Source of the DNA: Pasteurellaceae bacterium
Lineage (GTDB): Bacteria > Pseudomonadota > Gammaproteobacteria > Enterobacterales > Pasteurellaceae
Reading direction: 5' to 3'
DNA: 64,000 bases
NCBI GenBank assembly: GCA_030527795.1
Contig: JAUNAB010000001.1
Location: 250,714 to 314,713, forward strand
The translations under genes were made by a program, and so were the position numbers. Under the pieces are notes generated by a model. It ran no database searches. It saw nothing but the letters and a program-made list of their open reading frames with translations, and was not told where the DNA came from. Shown in pieces: positions 1 through 10,418 of the stretch; the stretch's first letter is position 1; every line of letters begins with the position of its first letter.

Positions 1-693
1 TAAATCAATCAATTCTTGGTATTGTTGAATGCCTTGCAATTCACTAAACGCATCAAAAATGGCACTCATTGATACGACCATTGGGCTAACCATACATTTC
101 ACATTAGCAAAAAGCTCTGGTCTTTCATAAATTGCACGATATTGTGAATTGCCGCCCATACATTGACTATATAAACCAACATCCATTTTGCTTAATTCAG
201 GATGTGCATCAACCCATTTTTTCACGCCGACGCAATCACGCCATTCCCAGTTACCAATTCCGCTTAAGCCATTATTCGCTGCGCCACTGTTTCCATGATT
301 GCGAATATCATAAGTTAAGACATTATAGCCTGCGTCGGTTAAGTGTTTGTATTGAATGACAAAATCAATTTCAACCGCATCAAAGCCAGACCAAGGTAAA
401 CCATAATGTCCAGGGTAACCTGCACGACACATTGGCAAGGCGTGGTTAAAAATAATGAGTTTATTACTTTTTTCTTTTGCAGGAATGTACCAGGCTTATA
501 ATGGCACACCATCATCAGAAGGAATCGTCAGCTCTTGATAGCTCATTCCATATTCATCGGGGGTTTTAAAAATGAAACTGCGTAAAGGGCGAACGATATT
601 TGCTAAACCTTTCACTTTTTCATAGTCTTCAGCCGAAATGGTTTTTTCTTGCTCAAGGGCTTTTGCAAGGCGTTCTGGAGATAATCTTGGCAT
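1..693 (-). pseudogene. alpha/beta hydrolase, interrupted by an in-frame stop and cut by the window edge
   Basis: Read from the ATG at 691-693, the frame gives 65 residues and then a TAA at 496-498. The same frame stays open from there to the window start and encodes a clear alpha/beta-hydrolase core: an IIFNHALP strand with oxyanion loop, YDIRNHGNSG, and a nucleophile elbow YSQCMGG with cysteine in the nucleophile position, as in dienelactone hydrolases. Changing TAA to CAA or GAA would restore one continuous protein, so this is probably a point nonsense mutation or a sequencing error. The natural C-terminus lies beyond base 1. Substrate unknown. Confidence 0.7.
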
Positions 694-766
694 AATTTTT
701 CTTTCCTTTCTTAATAAAATACTAAGCCATTATAAATGGTAAGCATATTTTCGTTAATTAATAGAA

Positions 767-807
767 ATCGCGGTCAAAATTTCAAGCGTTTTTTTGACCG
801 CGGTTTT
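767..807. terminator. inverted pair of CCGCGG elements after glgP
   Basis: TCGCGGTCAAAAT and its opposite-facing partner TTTTGACCGCGGTTTT can form a GC-rich stem followed by T residues on either strand. It sits ten bases after the glgP stop and probably ends the glycogen transcript. Confidence 0.55.
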
Positions 808-815
808 AAAGCAGT

Positions 816-3290
816 TTAATCCAAATTGAGTGGGTGAATATGCCAAATCCGTTCAGCGTATTCACGAATCGCCCGATCCGATGAGAAAAAGCCCATATGA
901 CTAATATTTTGCAATGCACTATCAATCCAAGCCGATTGATTTTGGTATTTTTCATCAACAGATGTTTGCATTTCTACATAACTGCGATAATCGGCAAAGG
1001 CTTGATAATAATCGTGATATTGTAGCGATTGCAATAATTGTTGATAACGGTTTGGGTCTTTAGGCGAAAAGAAGCCTGACGTAATTTGATCCACTACCGC
1101 TCGCAACTCAGCATCATTTTGATAATAATCAAAGGGGTGATATCCGTTACGGCGTAGGGCTTCAACCTGTTCAACGGTATTGCCGAAAATAAAAATATTC
1201 TCTTTCCCAACCTGTTGCAAAATTTCTACATTAGCACCATCTAGCGTGCCTAACGTCAATGCACCATTTAACGCAAATTTCATATTGCTCGTGCCTGACG
1301 CTTCCGTTCCCGCCAATGAAATTTGCTCAGAAATATCCGCGGCTGGAATAATCATTTCGGCTAAACTGACGCTATAATTTGGAATAAACACCACTTTTAA
1401 ACGCCCTTGCAAACGTTGATCCTGATTAATCATCTTCGCTACATCATTGATTAAATTAATGGTTTGTTTTGCCGCACAATACGCTGAAGCGGCTTTCCCC
1501 GCCAAAATAAAGACACGTGGCACCCAATTTTTTTCAGGATGAGCTAACATTTGGTTATAGCGTGTGATGATATGTAACACATTAAGAATTTGACGTTTGT
1601 ATTCGTGAATGCGTTTTACTTGAACATCAAATAAAGCGTTCGGATCAACATCAATGCCCAATTCTTGCTGAATATAACGGGCAAGTCGCTGTTTATTATC
1701 GTATTTAATTTTGGCAATGGCTTGTTTTAACTCAGGATTATGAATATGTTGTTGTAATTGGCTTAATTGCGTTAAGTCTTTGCACCAATCTTTGCCAATA
1801 TATTGGGTAAATAATTCGGCTAATTCGGGGTTTGCCACACCGACCCAACGCCGTGGTGTAATGCCATTTGTCACATTGGTAAAGCGTTCAGGATAAATGC
1901 GAGCAAAATCAGCAAATGTGGACGTAACCATCAATTCTGAATGAATTTCCGCAACCCCGTTGATTTTATGAGAACCCACAACGGATAACCACCCCATTCT
2001 CACTTTACGATTCGCACCATCGCCTTCTTGAATTAAGGACACTCGGCGGATAAAATCTACATCATCAGTAATATGGCAACGCACGTAATCAAGGAAATAT
2101 TCGTTAATTTCTAAAATCATTTGTAGATGACGAGGTAAAATTTTTCCCATCATATCCACGGGCCAAGTTTCTAATGCTTCTGACATTAAGGTATGGCAAG
2201 TATAGGAAAAAATGCGGCACGTCATTTCCCAAGCTTTTTCCCATTCAAACCCTTCTTGATCAACTAAAATGTACATTAATTCAGGAATTGCAAGTGAGGG
2301 GTGCGTATCATTCAAATGAATGGCGACTTTATCGGCTAAATTCTCAACCGTGCCATTTATCCATTTATGTCGGCTAATAATATCTTGCAATGATGCGGAA
2401 ACGAGAAAATATTCTTGTCGTAAACGCAATTCCCGCCCTGCCCACGTTGAATCATCGGGATATAATACGCGAGATACATTCTCAATCTCTGCTCGTTCTT
2501 CTATTGCCCCAAAATAGTCCCCTTTATTAAAGTTTGCTAAGTTGAACATATCACTTGCGTGCGCACTCCATAAACGCAAAGTGGTGGCAGAATTTGTTTC
2601 ATAACCTGGGATCATTTGGTCATAAGCGAGAGCGGTAATTTCTTCATCAGGCTGCCATTGGCATTTTTTTCCTTCAAAATAGATATGCCCACCAAATCGA
2701 ATATGATAACGCTTAGCTGGGCGAATAAACTCCCAAGGCACGCCTTTTTCAAGCCAAGTATCAGGTTGTTCAACTTGTTGCCCCTGTTTAATTTTTTGTT
2801 GAAACATACCATATTCATAACGAATACCATAGCCCATCCCTGGTAAATCTAAAGTAGCAATAGAATCCATAAAACAGGCTGCCAAACGCCCAAGTCCGCC
2901 ATTGCCTAAACCTGGATCTAATTCTTTTTCTATAATATCTTCTAAATTGACGTTTAATTGCAATAATGCACCTTTCGCTAAGTTATATACATTCTCAGCC
3001 AATAAAGCATTGGACAATGTCCGCCCGATTAAAAATTCCATTGAAAGATAATAGACTCGGCGAACTTTATTCTGACGGGAATAATCCGCGGTGGAAATCC
3101 ACCCTTCCGTCACAAGATCACGCACGGCATATAATGTCGCATTAAGCCAATCACGTTGACTGGCATCTTCAGGTGAGCGACCAATAATAAAAATAAGTTT
3201 ATAAACAATTGATTTTTTGAAGGATTCGATGTTCTTTTCAGGTTCATTATAGGGAAATTGTAATTCAGTCATGGATCGGTCAAACCTCAT
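816..3290 (-). CDS. glgP: glycogen phosphorylase
   Basis: Releases glucose-1-phosphate from the non-reducing ends of glycogen, using pyridoxal phosphate. The 824 residues match the family's usual length of about 815-830. The PLP-lysine motif [20 protein letters not shown] lies near residue 660, and the N-terminal glucan-phosphorylase signature around [13 protein letters not shown] is present. It is the last gene of a six-gene minus-strand cluster, 54 bases after glgA. A second ATG six codons in (start 3272) has a GAGG about 12 bases upstream and may be the true start. Family assignment is certain. Confidence 0.96.
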   Translation of the reverse strand: MRFDRSMTELQFPYNEPEKNIESFKKSIVYKLIFIIGRSPEDASQRDWLNATLYAVRDLVTEGWISTADYSRQNKVRRVYYLSMEFLIGRTLSNALLAENVYNLAKGALLQLNVNLEDIIEKELDPGLGNGGLGRLAACFMDSIATLDLPGMGYGIRYEYGMFQQKIKQGQQVEQPDTWLEKGVPWEFIRPAKRYHIRFGGHIYFEGKKCQWQPDEEITALAYDQMIPGYETNSATTLRLWSAHASDMFNLANFNKGDYFGAIEERAEIENVSRVLYPDDSTWAGRELRLRQEYFLVSASLQDIISRHKWINGTVENLADKVAIHLNDTHPSLAIPELMYILVDQEGFEWEKAWEMTCRIFSYTCHTLMSEALETWPVDMMGKILPRHLQMILEINEYFLDYVRCHITDDVDFIRRVSLIQEGDGANRKVRMGWLSVVGSHKINGVAEIHSELMVTSTFADFARIYPERFTNVTNGITPRRWVGVANPELAELFTQYIGKDWCKDLTQLSQLQQHIHNPELKQAIAKIKYDNKQRLARYIQQELGIDVDPNALFDVQVKRIHEYKRQILNVLHIITRYNQMLAHPEKNWVPRVFILAGKAASAYCAAKQTINLINDVAKMINQDQRLQGRLKVVFIPNYSVSLAEMIIPAADISEQISLAGTEASGTSNMKFALNGALTLGTLDGANVEILQQVGKENIFIFGNTVEQVEALRRNGYHPFDYYQNDAELRAVVDQITSGFFSPKDPNRYQQLLQSLQYHDYYQAFADYRSYVEMQTSVDEKYQNQSAWIDSALQNISHMGFFSSDRAIREYAERIWHIHPLNLD

Positions 3291-3344
3291 TAAAAATTAA
3301 ACAAAATTCGTCTAAATTTTATTCTTATTAATTTATTTTTCAAG

Positions 3345-4784
3345 TTAATTATCTAAAATTTTCGTATAGAGTTGTTGATAACGTTGTGCGGCAAGTTGCC
3401 AGCTGAAATCCTGTTTCATTGCATTTTTACGGACTTTCGCCCAACTTCTTGGTTTGTGCCACAATGCAAAGGCGTGTTTAATACATTGACGTAGGGCTTG
3501 GCTTTCTGCTTGCTGAAATACAAATCCTGTCGCCAACCCTTGCTCAATATTTTCAGAATGGCTATCCACCACCGTATCCGTAAGCCCACCTGTTGCACGC
3601 ACTAATGGCAATGTGCCATATTGCAAACCGTATAATTGTGTTAGTCCACAAGGCTCAAAACGGCTCGGCACTAAAATCACATCGCCACCAGCCACCATCA
3701 AATGCGATAATTTTTCATCATAGCCCAATTTAATGCCGACATTGTCTGAATATTGGTCTTTTAATTGCTGCAAACCTTGCTCTAAATATGGCGCACCTGA
3801 GCCTAACACCATTAATTGCCCGCCCTGTGCAATGATTTCATCTGCACTCTCAAGCAACAAATCCACCCCTTTTTGTTCCGTTAAGCGTGTTACCATAACA
3901 AATAGCAAAGCGGATTCATTTTGTGGTAATTGAAAATAGGCTTGCAGTGCCTGTTTATTTTTCTTTTTACCCGTTAAACTCGTTAGGCTGTAATGATATT
4001 GTAAATAGGGATCATTTTTTGAGTGCCAAATTTGCCCATCAACCCCATTCAAAATGCCACTTAATTTCCCTTGTTGTTTTAAGCCTGAGAGTAACCCTTG
4101 TAAGCCATATCCAAACTCGGCTTGTGTAATTTCATTTGCATAGGTTGGGCTGACCGCGGTAACAGCATCAGAATAGTAAAGCCCTGCTTTCAAATAGGAA
4201 ATCTGCCCGTGTAATTCCAATCCATTAATATCAAACATCGTTTCGGGCAAGCCTATTTCAGATAAATGGTAATGAGAAAATTGCCCTTGGTAAGCTAAAT
4301 TATGAATGGTAAACACCGATTTGGCAGGACGCCCTTTATGCTCTAAATAAGCACTTGTTAGCCCGGCGTGCCAATCGTGACAATGTATGATCTCCGCTCG
4401 CCACCAACTATCCAATCCTGTGCTTAATTCTGCCCCAACCCACGCCAACAAGGCAAAACGTTTATAATTATCAGCATAATCATTATAGTGTTGATCGTGA
4501 TAAGGATTGCCTTGACGATCATACAAATGAGGGGCATCAATTAAATATACGCCAACGCCCTGATAAACACCATAACGCAACACCATATGCCCTGCAAAAT
4601 TATCTATTTCGGCAACAACGGTTGTATTTTGAACACCCGATTTTATCGCAGGATACGCTGGCAATAATATTCTTGCATCAATCCCAATCTGCTGCTGTGC
4701 AAAGGGCAATGCCCCCATCACATCGGCTAACCCACCCGTTTTCAGCAAGGGATAGAGCTCGGAACACACGTGTAATACTTTCAT
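3345..4784 (-). CDS. glgA: glycogen synthase (ADP-glucose type)
   Basis: GT5 glycosyltransferase that extends alpha-1,4-glucan chains from ADP-glucose. The N-terminal KTGGLADVMGALP loop (ADP-glucose binding) and the C-terminal SRFEPCGLTQLYGLQYGTLP motif with the catalytic Glu are both visible. Its 479 residues are normal for bacterial GlgA. AAGGAAAAG precedes the ATG. It lies between glgC, which makes its substrate, and glgP; the 92-base gap to glgC holds an inverted pair of CCGCGG elements. Confidence 0.97.
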   Translation of the reverse strand: MKVLHVCSELYPLLKTGGLADVMGALPFAQQQIGIDARILLPAYPAIKSGVQNTTVVAEIDNFAGHMVLRYGVYQGVGVYLIDAPHLYDRQGNPYHDQHYNDYADNYKRFALLAWVGAELSTGLDSWWRAEIIHCHDWHAGLTSAYLEHKGRPAKSVFTIHNLAYQGQFSHYHLSEIGLPETMFDINGLELHGQISYLKAGLYYSDAVTAVSPTYANEITQAEFGYGLQGLLSGLKQQGKLSGILNGVDGQIWHSKNDPYLQYHYSLTSLTGKKKNKQALQAYFQLPQNESALLFVMVTRLTEQKGVDLLLESADEIIAQGGQLMVLGSGAPYLEQGLQQLKDQYSDNVGIKLGYDEKLSHLMVAGGDVILVPSRFEPCGLTQLYGLQYGTLPLVRATGGLTDTVVDSHSENIEQGLATGFVFQQAESQALRQCIKHAFALWHKPRSWAKVRKNAMKQDFSWQLAAQRYQQLYTKILDN

Positions 4785-4830
4785 TTTCTTTTCCTTAAGT
4801 CATAAAATTATCAAAATTCAGCAAAATAAC

Positions 4831-4875
4831 AAAACCGCGGCTAAAAAAATGACAGGATTTTTGACCGCGGTTTTT
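4831..4875. terminator. inverted CCGCGG pair between glgC and glgA
   Basis: AAAACCGCGGCTAAAAAAA faces TTTTGACCGCGGTTTTT across about ten bases. It lies inside the glg cluster, so it would be an internal attenuating terminator or simply a paired uptake-like element. One arm is imperfect (GGCT for GGTC). Confidence 0.45.
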
Positions 4876-4876
4876 C

Positions 4877-6181
4877 CTAGTCTAATTCTTTTTCACTATC
4901 CACTGTTTCGCCTTGTAATTTCCGCAACATACTGGCAGTGACCAACACCACCCCACCAGAACTCACACGAAAACGCTGGCGATCACGTTCTAAATCAACC
5001 CCAATTTGCATTCCATCTGGAATAATGGATTGGCGATCAACGATACAACGGCGTAAAACACAATTTTTACCAATGGTCACTTGTGGCAAAATAACAGAGT
5101 GATCGATAGTAGAATCGCTACAAACCTTAATGCGATCAAATAAAACAGAATAGCTAATGGTGGCATTTTTAATCATACAACCCCCACCGATTAAGGAATT
5201 ATCTACCCCTTTCATATCGCAATCATAAAAGAATTTTGATGGGTAAGTTTGGCTTGGATTGCCTCGAATTGGCCAAGTTTGATCGTAAATATCTAACTGT
5301 GGCTCATCTGATACCAAATCAATATTTGATTGCCAAAAACTGTCTAATGTCCCCACATCACGCCAGTAAATCGCCCCATCGGTATTACGTCCCATACAAG
5401 AACGTTCAAATGGATGTGCATAAAGCACCTCATCTTCTAATGCCATCGGTAACACATCTTTACCAAAATCGTGTGAAGTATGTGGCGTTTCAACGGTGCG
5501 TTTTAAGGCTTCATAAAGATAATCTGCATCAAAAACGTAGATCCCCATTGACGCTAAAGAGGATTCGGGTTTGCCGATCATTGCGGGCGGATTTTTAGGC
5601 TTTTCAACAAAGGCTTTGACTTTCAAGTTTTCGTTGACTGCCATTACGCCAAATTCAGAGGCTTTTTTACGTTCAACTTCAATACACCCCACCGTACATT
5701 TTGCACCGCTGTAAACGTGATCAAGCAACATCTGGCTATAATCCATTTTATAAATATGATCGCCCGCCAAAATAAGCACATATTTAGGTTTATAATGATC
5801 ACGAATAATTGCCATATTTTGATAGACGGCATCCGCAGTACCGCGATACCACGTATTATCATCAATTTGTTGACGGGCTGGCAACATATCCACAAACTCG
5901 CCACGCTCTTGTGGCAAGAACGACCAACCTGTTTGTAAATGGCGTAATAAGGAATGGGCGGCATATTGGGTAACTACGCCGATGCGGTTTAGCCCCGAAT
6001 TAATACAGTTTGATAAGGCAAAATCAATAATACGCCGATTGCCACCAAAATAAAGTGCGGGTTTTGCACGTTTATCGGTTAATTCATATAGTCGCGAACC
6101 ACGTCCGCCCGCTAAAATCAAAACCAATGTATCTTTTACAAGATCGTATTTACTAGGTAAATTTGCAATGCTACTACTCAT
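4877..6181 (-). CDS. glgC: glucose-1-phosphate adenylyltransferase
   Basis: Makes ADP-glucose from ATP and glucose-1-phosphate, the committed step of bacterial glycogen synthesis. The N-terminal nucleotidyltransferase signature LILAGGRGSRLYELTDKRAK is followed by the Rossmann-type catalytic domain (DHIYKMDY, VEKP). The C-terminal third is a left-handed beta-helix with hexapeptide-like turns (SVLFDRIKV, SVILPQVTIG). Length 434 residues. The start is supported by GGAGG four bases before the ATG. The allosteric Arg/Lys context near the N-terminus is family-like, so fructose-1,6-bisphosphate activation is a reasonable expectation but is not shown here. Confidence 0.97.
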   Translation of the reverse strand: MSSSIANLPSKYDLVKDTLVLILAGGRGSRLYELTDKRAKPALYFGGNRRIIDFALSNCINSGLNRIGVVTQYAAHSLLRHLQTGWSFLPQERGEFVDMLPARQQIDDNTWYRGTADAVYQNMAIIRDHYKPKYVLILAGDHIYKMDYSQMLLDHVYSGAKCTVGCIEVERKKASEFGVMAVNENLKVKAFVEKPKNPPAMIGKPESSLASMGIYVFDADYLYEALKRTVETPHTSHDFGKDVLPMALEDEVLYAHPFERSCMGRNTDGAIYWRDVGTLDSFWQSNIDLVSDEPQLDIYDQTWPIRGNPSQTYPSKFFYDCDMKGVDNSLIGGGCMIKNATISYSVLFDRIKVCSDSTIDHSVILPQVTIGKNCVLRRCIVDRQSIIPDGMQIGVDLERDRQRFRVSSGGVVLVTASMLRKLQGETVDSEKELD

Positions 6182-6222
6182 AGAGCCTCCAAGTACTCAT
6201 CAAAATTAAAATCTTTTCAGAT

Positions 6223-8220
6223 TTATCTGATTTGTTGTAACACCTTAAATGCTAAATCCTCCATTACCACCTGATTTTGCAGTGTTTGATGATTATCCAA
6301 CCTTTGCCACTTCCCTTGCGGTAAAACAAAATGTTGCCGTTCTGCTTTCGCATTTATTAAACATAACCAACGCCCATCAAGTAATACTTGGAATGCCTTG
6401 CTGTGCGGATTATGCCAATCCGGTATTGTCATCGCTAAACCGTCGCAGTTTAGCCAGTCAACTTGTTTATCTGTCCACCATTTATCGTTATTTAAACAAT
6501 AAATTTGCTTTCTTAATGCAATAATTTGTTTGGCGTATTGAAATAAATCTTCTTCAAACCCATCCCAATTTAGCCAGCTAATAGGATTATCTTGGCAATA
6601 AGCATTGTTGTTGCCTTGTTGAGTATGCCCAAACTCATCACCAGCCAACAGCATCGGAGTGCCGTGTGCGAGAAGTAAACTCGCTAATAAGGCTTGAGTT
6701 GAAAAAATACGCGAATTTTTGACCTCGGTTTTTAACGAATCATTATCTATTTGGGTAATTTGTCCTTCAATGCCGTGGTTATAACTGTAATTTTGATTAC
6801 GTCCATCACGATTTTGTTCGCCATTTGCCTCATTATGTTTATGGTTATAACTCACTAAATCTCGCAAGGTAAATCCATCATGGGCAGTAATAAAATTAAT
6901 GCTTTTATGGGGCTGACCATTCTGCTGAAGAAGATCACTTGAACCTGAAAAACGTTGTGCGAACGCCCCTAATTCACCGCTTTTCCATAACCAAAAACGT
7001 GTTACATCATCACGAAAACGATCATTCCATTCGGCAAAATCTGCGGGGAAATTCCCCAGTTGATAACCATATTCACCAATATCCCAAGGTTCTACGATAA
7101 ATTTGCAATCTTGTAAGACTGGTTCATTTGCAATATCTGCAAACAGTTGGGCACAAGGATTAAAATAAGGCTCACGCCCAAGAACCGTGCCTAAGTCAAA
7201 GCGGAAACCATTAATGTGATAATCCCTAGCCCAATAAACTAAACAATCAATAAGCCAACGGCGAGTCACGTTATGGCTTAAATTCAGCAAGTTGCCACAA
7301 CCTGTCCAATTTAAATATTCATCTTGTGCGTTATGCCAATAATACGTCCGATCATCAATTCCACGAAAACTAAAGGTTGGGAAATCTTGCTCTGATTCTG
7401 CACTATGGTTAAACACCACATCTAAAATCACTTCAATTCCTGCTTGATGTAAGGCTTTTACCATTTGTTTCACTTCTAACAAGGGATTATCCGTTACCGC
7501 GTAACGTGATTCTGGTGCAAACATTGCGAGAGGGTTATAACCCCAGTAATTCGTGAGCCCTTTTTGTTGCAAGTGTGGTTCGCTTATAAAATAATTTATC
7601 GGCAAAATTTCAACCGCGGTAATGCCCAATTCTTGTAGATAATGAAGAGATTCCGGTTGTGCCAGGGCGGTATAGCTGCCTCTGATTGATTGAGGCAAAT
7701 CTTGGCGTAATTGACTAAATCCTTTAATGTGTAATTCGTAAATAATCGTGTGCTGCCAAGGCGTATGAGGTTTTTGTTCATCTTGCCAATCAAAGTCTTG
7801 ATTAATAATCAAGGCTTTTGGTGCTAAATGTGCATTATCCCGTGGATCAGATAATAAAAACCACGCACATTGCTCATCACTTGATAAATTTGGCTTACCC
7901 ACCACCGCTTTGGCATAAGGATCAAGCATTAATTTAGCTGGATTGCATCGCCCCTTAGAATCTGACAAGCGATAAGCATATTGCGTACCAAAGGGCAACC
8001 ATTCAACCCAGCAATGCCAATAGCATTCTTCTTGGTTTTGAGCATTACGCTGAATGGTTTTATACATTGCAACACGCTGTTCTGTGCCATTTTGATCAAA
8101 TAAACAAAGTTCAACACGCTCTGCTTGATTTGAAAAAAGCACAAAATTAAGACCCAATTCACCATTTACAGATAAATAGGAATAGCCTAAAGGGGTTGCT
8201 TGACCGATTGCCGTTTTCAT
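6223..8220 (-). CDS. glgX: glycogen debranching enzyme
   Basis: GH13 isoamylase-type enzyme that cleaves alpha-1,6 branches of phosphorylase-trimmed glycogen. Order of domains: N-terminal CBM48-like beta-sandwich (residues about 8-120), then the (beta/alpha)8 barrel. Catalytic signatures visible: DVVFNHS, GFRFDLGTVLG (nucleophile Asp), VEPWDIG (acid Glu) and FITAHDGFTL (HD). Its 665 residues are normal. It starts two bases after the glgB stop, so the two are almost certainly co-translated. Confidence 0.96.
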   Translation of the reverse strand: MKTAIGQATPLGYSYLSVNGELGLNFVLFSNQAERVELCLFDQNGTEQRVAMYKTIQRNAQNQEECYWHCWVEWLPFGTQYAYRLSDSKGRCNPAKLMLDPYAKAVVGKPNLSSDEQCAWFLLSDPRDNAHLAPKALIINQDFDWQDEQKPHTPWQHTIIYELHIKGFSQLRQDLPQSIRGSYTALAQPESLHYLQELGITAVEILPINYFISEPHLQQKGLTNYWGYNPLAMFAPESRYAVTDNPLLEVKQMVKALHQAGIEVILDVVFNHSAESEQDFPTFSFRGIDDRTYYWHNAQDEYLNWTGCGNLLNLSHNVTRRWLIDCLVYWARDYHINGFRFDLGTVLGREPYFNPCAQLFADIANEPVLQDCKFIVEPWDIGEYGYQLGNFPADFAEWNDRFRDDVTRFWLWKSGELGAFAQRFSGSSDLLQQNGQPHKSINFITAHDGFTLRDLVSYNHKHNEANGEQNRDGRNQNYSYNHGIEGQITQIDNDSLKTEVKNSRIFSTQALLASLLLAHGTPMLLAGDEFGHTQQGNNNAYCQDNPISWLNWDGFEEDLFQYAKQIIALRKQIYCLNNDKWWTDKQVDWLNCDGLAMTIPDWHNPHSKAFQVLLDGRWLCLINAKAERQHFVLPQGKWQRLDNHQTLQNQVVMEDLAFKVLQQIR

Positions 8221-8222
8221 TT

Positions 8223-10409
8223 TTATTTCAGTTTTAAATAAATGGTTGCAAGTGGTGGCACGGTAACTTCAATGGATTGTGCCTTATTGTGACTTCCAAT
8301 GGGTTGCGTATTAATTTCGCCTAAATTTCCCAAATTAGAGCCGCCGTAATAAACAGAATCAGTATTTAATATTTCTTGATAACACCCAGAGAAATTCACA
8401 CCAATGCGATAATGATAATGTGGAACTGGCGTAAAATTACTGATAACAATCAATGGATTACCATCTAAGCCTTGTCGTTCAAAAACGAAAATAGAATGCT
8501 GACTATCATCAACAACTAACCAATTAAACCCTTTTGGATCATTATCTAGCTGATATAACGCATCTTCTTGCCGATATAGTCCATTCAAATCTTTAACTAA
8601 TTGTTGTACGCCTTTATGCCAATGTCCGCCAATATTTTCATAAAGTAAATACCAATCCAAACTTTCTTGATAATTCCATTCCCGACCTTGGGCAAATTCA
8701 TTACCCATAAATAACAGTTTTTTACCTGGATAACCCCACATATAACCGTAATAAGCCCGTAAGTTAGCAAATTGTTGCCAGGTATCGCCCGGCATTTTAC
8801 CGAGTAAAGATGATTTTCCATGCACGACTTCATCGTGCGAAAGTGGCAGCACAAAATTCTCACTATATTGATACAGTAAACCAAATGTCATTTTGTCATG
8901 ATGATATTGACGATAAATGGGATCAAGACGCATATAAAATAAGGTGTCATTCATCCAGCCCATATTCCATTTAAAGTTAAAGCCTAGCCCACCATCTTGA
9001 GTTGGTTTGGTAACCATTGGGAATGATGTGGATTCTTCTGCAATCGTGATTGCACCGTCCATTTCCGTTTTTATTTTCCAATTAGTATGTTTTAAAAACT
9101 CAATCGCTTCTAAATTTTCGCGTCCACCATATTGATTAGGTATCCACTGCCCTTCTGCACGGCTATAATCACGATAAATCATTGATGCCACGGCATCAAC
9201 ACGCAGCCCATCTAAACCAAAACGTTCTAGCCAATATAATGCATTGCTTGATAAAAAGTTTTTTACTTCATTACGCCCATAGTTATAAATCAAGGTATTC
9301 CAATCTTGGTGATAACCTTCTTTCGGATCGGCGTGTTCATATAATGCCGTACCATCAAATGCAGCCAATCCGTGAGTATCATTAGGAAAATGCCCTGGCA
9401 CCCAGTCAAGAATCACGTTAATACCTGCTTGATGTGCACGTTCAATTAATAATTTAAAGTCTTCTGCACACCCAAAACGGCTAGTTGGTGCATAAAGTCC
9501 CAAGGGTTGATACCCCCAAGAGCCGTCAAAAGGAAATTCCGACAAGGGCAAAAATTCAATATGAGTAAATCCCATTTCTTTCACATAAGGAATTAATTCA
9601 TCACCAATTTGTTGGTAATTCAACCAATAATTATTTTCTACATTGCGTCTCCACGAACCTAGATGCACTTCATAAATTGAAATCGGTTGATTAATTTGGT
9701 TTGCTTTTTTCCGCAGCTCTGTCATCGCAACCAATTCAGGCAAAACGCTCACTTGCGAAGCAGTATCTGGGCGTAATTGGGCTGAAAAGGCATAAGGATC
9801 GGCTTTCAACCGCAAATGATAATTACAATCTAATAATTCAAATTTATATAATTGCCCTAAACTCACTTTGGGAATAAAAAGCTCCCATACACCACTTGCT
9901 TGATGAAAACGCATCGGATGGCGACGACCATCCCAATAATTAAAATCCCCAATTACTGAAACTCGTTTGGCATTCGGTGCCCATAAGCGAAAATTGACCC
10001 CAGCGACCCCATCACATTGCATAAAATGCGTCCCTAAAATCTCATAAGGGCGTAAATGTGATCCTTCAGCGAGTAGCCAATTGTCCAAATCATTTAGCAT
10101 AGGATGATAACGATAAGGATCTTCAATAATTTGACTCTCATTTCCCCAATACACTTGTAATTGATAAGCAAAAAAATGATGAAAATCTAAAAAACGACCG
10201 CAAAAAAAACCGCGGTTATCTTGTATTTCAAGCTCACCGAGGGAATTTTGCGTTGCTTTATCAATAACAATAACCTTGTTTGCATCAGGCAATAACGCAC
10301 GAATTTCAATCCCTAAATCCGTTTCGTGCATTCCTAAAATGGAGAAGGGATCATTTTGTATGCCATCAAAGAAAGTATTAATAACCGATTGAGAAATGAG
10401 ATTTGACAT
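8223..10409 (-). CDS. glgB: 1,4-alpha-glucan branching enzyme
   Basis: Introduces alpha-1,6 branches into glycogen. Two N-terminal carbohydrate modules (about residues 1-110 and 120-220) precede a GH13 barrel with [26 protein letters not shown] (nucleophile), EESTSFP (acid) and [10 protein letters not shown] (HD), then a C-terminal beta domain. Its 728 residues equal the full-length gamma-proteobacterial form. Nine bases separate it from the malQ stop and two from glgX. AAGGATATGTT precedes the ATG. Confidence 0.97.
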   Translation of the reverse strand: MSNLISQSVINTFFDGIQNDPFSILGMHETDLGIEIRALLPDANKVIVIDKATQNSLGELEIQDNRGFFCGRFLDFHHFFAYQLQVYWGNESQIIEDPYRYHPMLNDLDNWLLAEGSHLRPYEILGTHFMQCDGVAGVNFRLWAPNAKRVSVIGDFNYWDGRRHPMRFHQASGVWELFIPKVSLGQLYKFELLDCNYHLRLKADPYAFSAQLRPDTASQVSVLPELVAMTELRKKANQINQPISIYEVHLGSWRRNVENNYWLNYQQIGDELIPYVKEMGFTHIEFLPLSEFPFDGSWGYQPLGLYAPTSRFGCAEDFKLLIERAHQAGINVILDWVPGHFPNDTHGLAAFDGTALYEHADPKEGYHQDWNTLIYNYGRNEVKNFLSSNALYWLERFGLDGLRVDAVASMIYRDYSRAEGQWIPNQYGGRENLEAIEFLKHTNWKIKTEMDGAITIAEESTSFPMVTKPTQDGGLGFNFKWNMGWMNDTLFYMRLDPIYRQYHHDKMTFGLLYQYSENFVLPLSHDEVVHGKSSLLGKMPGDTWQQFANLRAYYGYMWGYPGKKLLFMGNEFAQGREWNYQESLDWYLLYENIGGHWHKGVQQLVKDLNGLYRQEDALYQLDNDPKGFNWLVVDDSQHSIFVFERQGLDGNPLIVISNFTPVPHYHYRIGVNFSGCYQEILNTDSVYYGGSNLGNLGEINTQPIGSHNKAQSIEVTVPPLATIYLKLK

Positions 10410-10418
10410 AACATATCC

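Noticed and set aside
5236..5598. 120-codon plus-strand frame inside glgC
   Set aside because: It is antisense to a strongly conserved gene and has no family features; a shadow of codon use.
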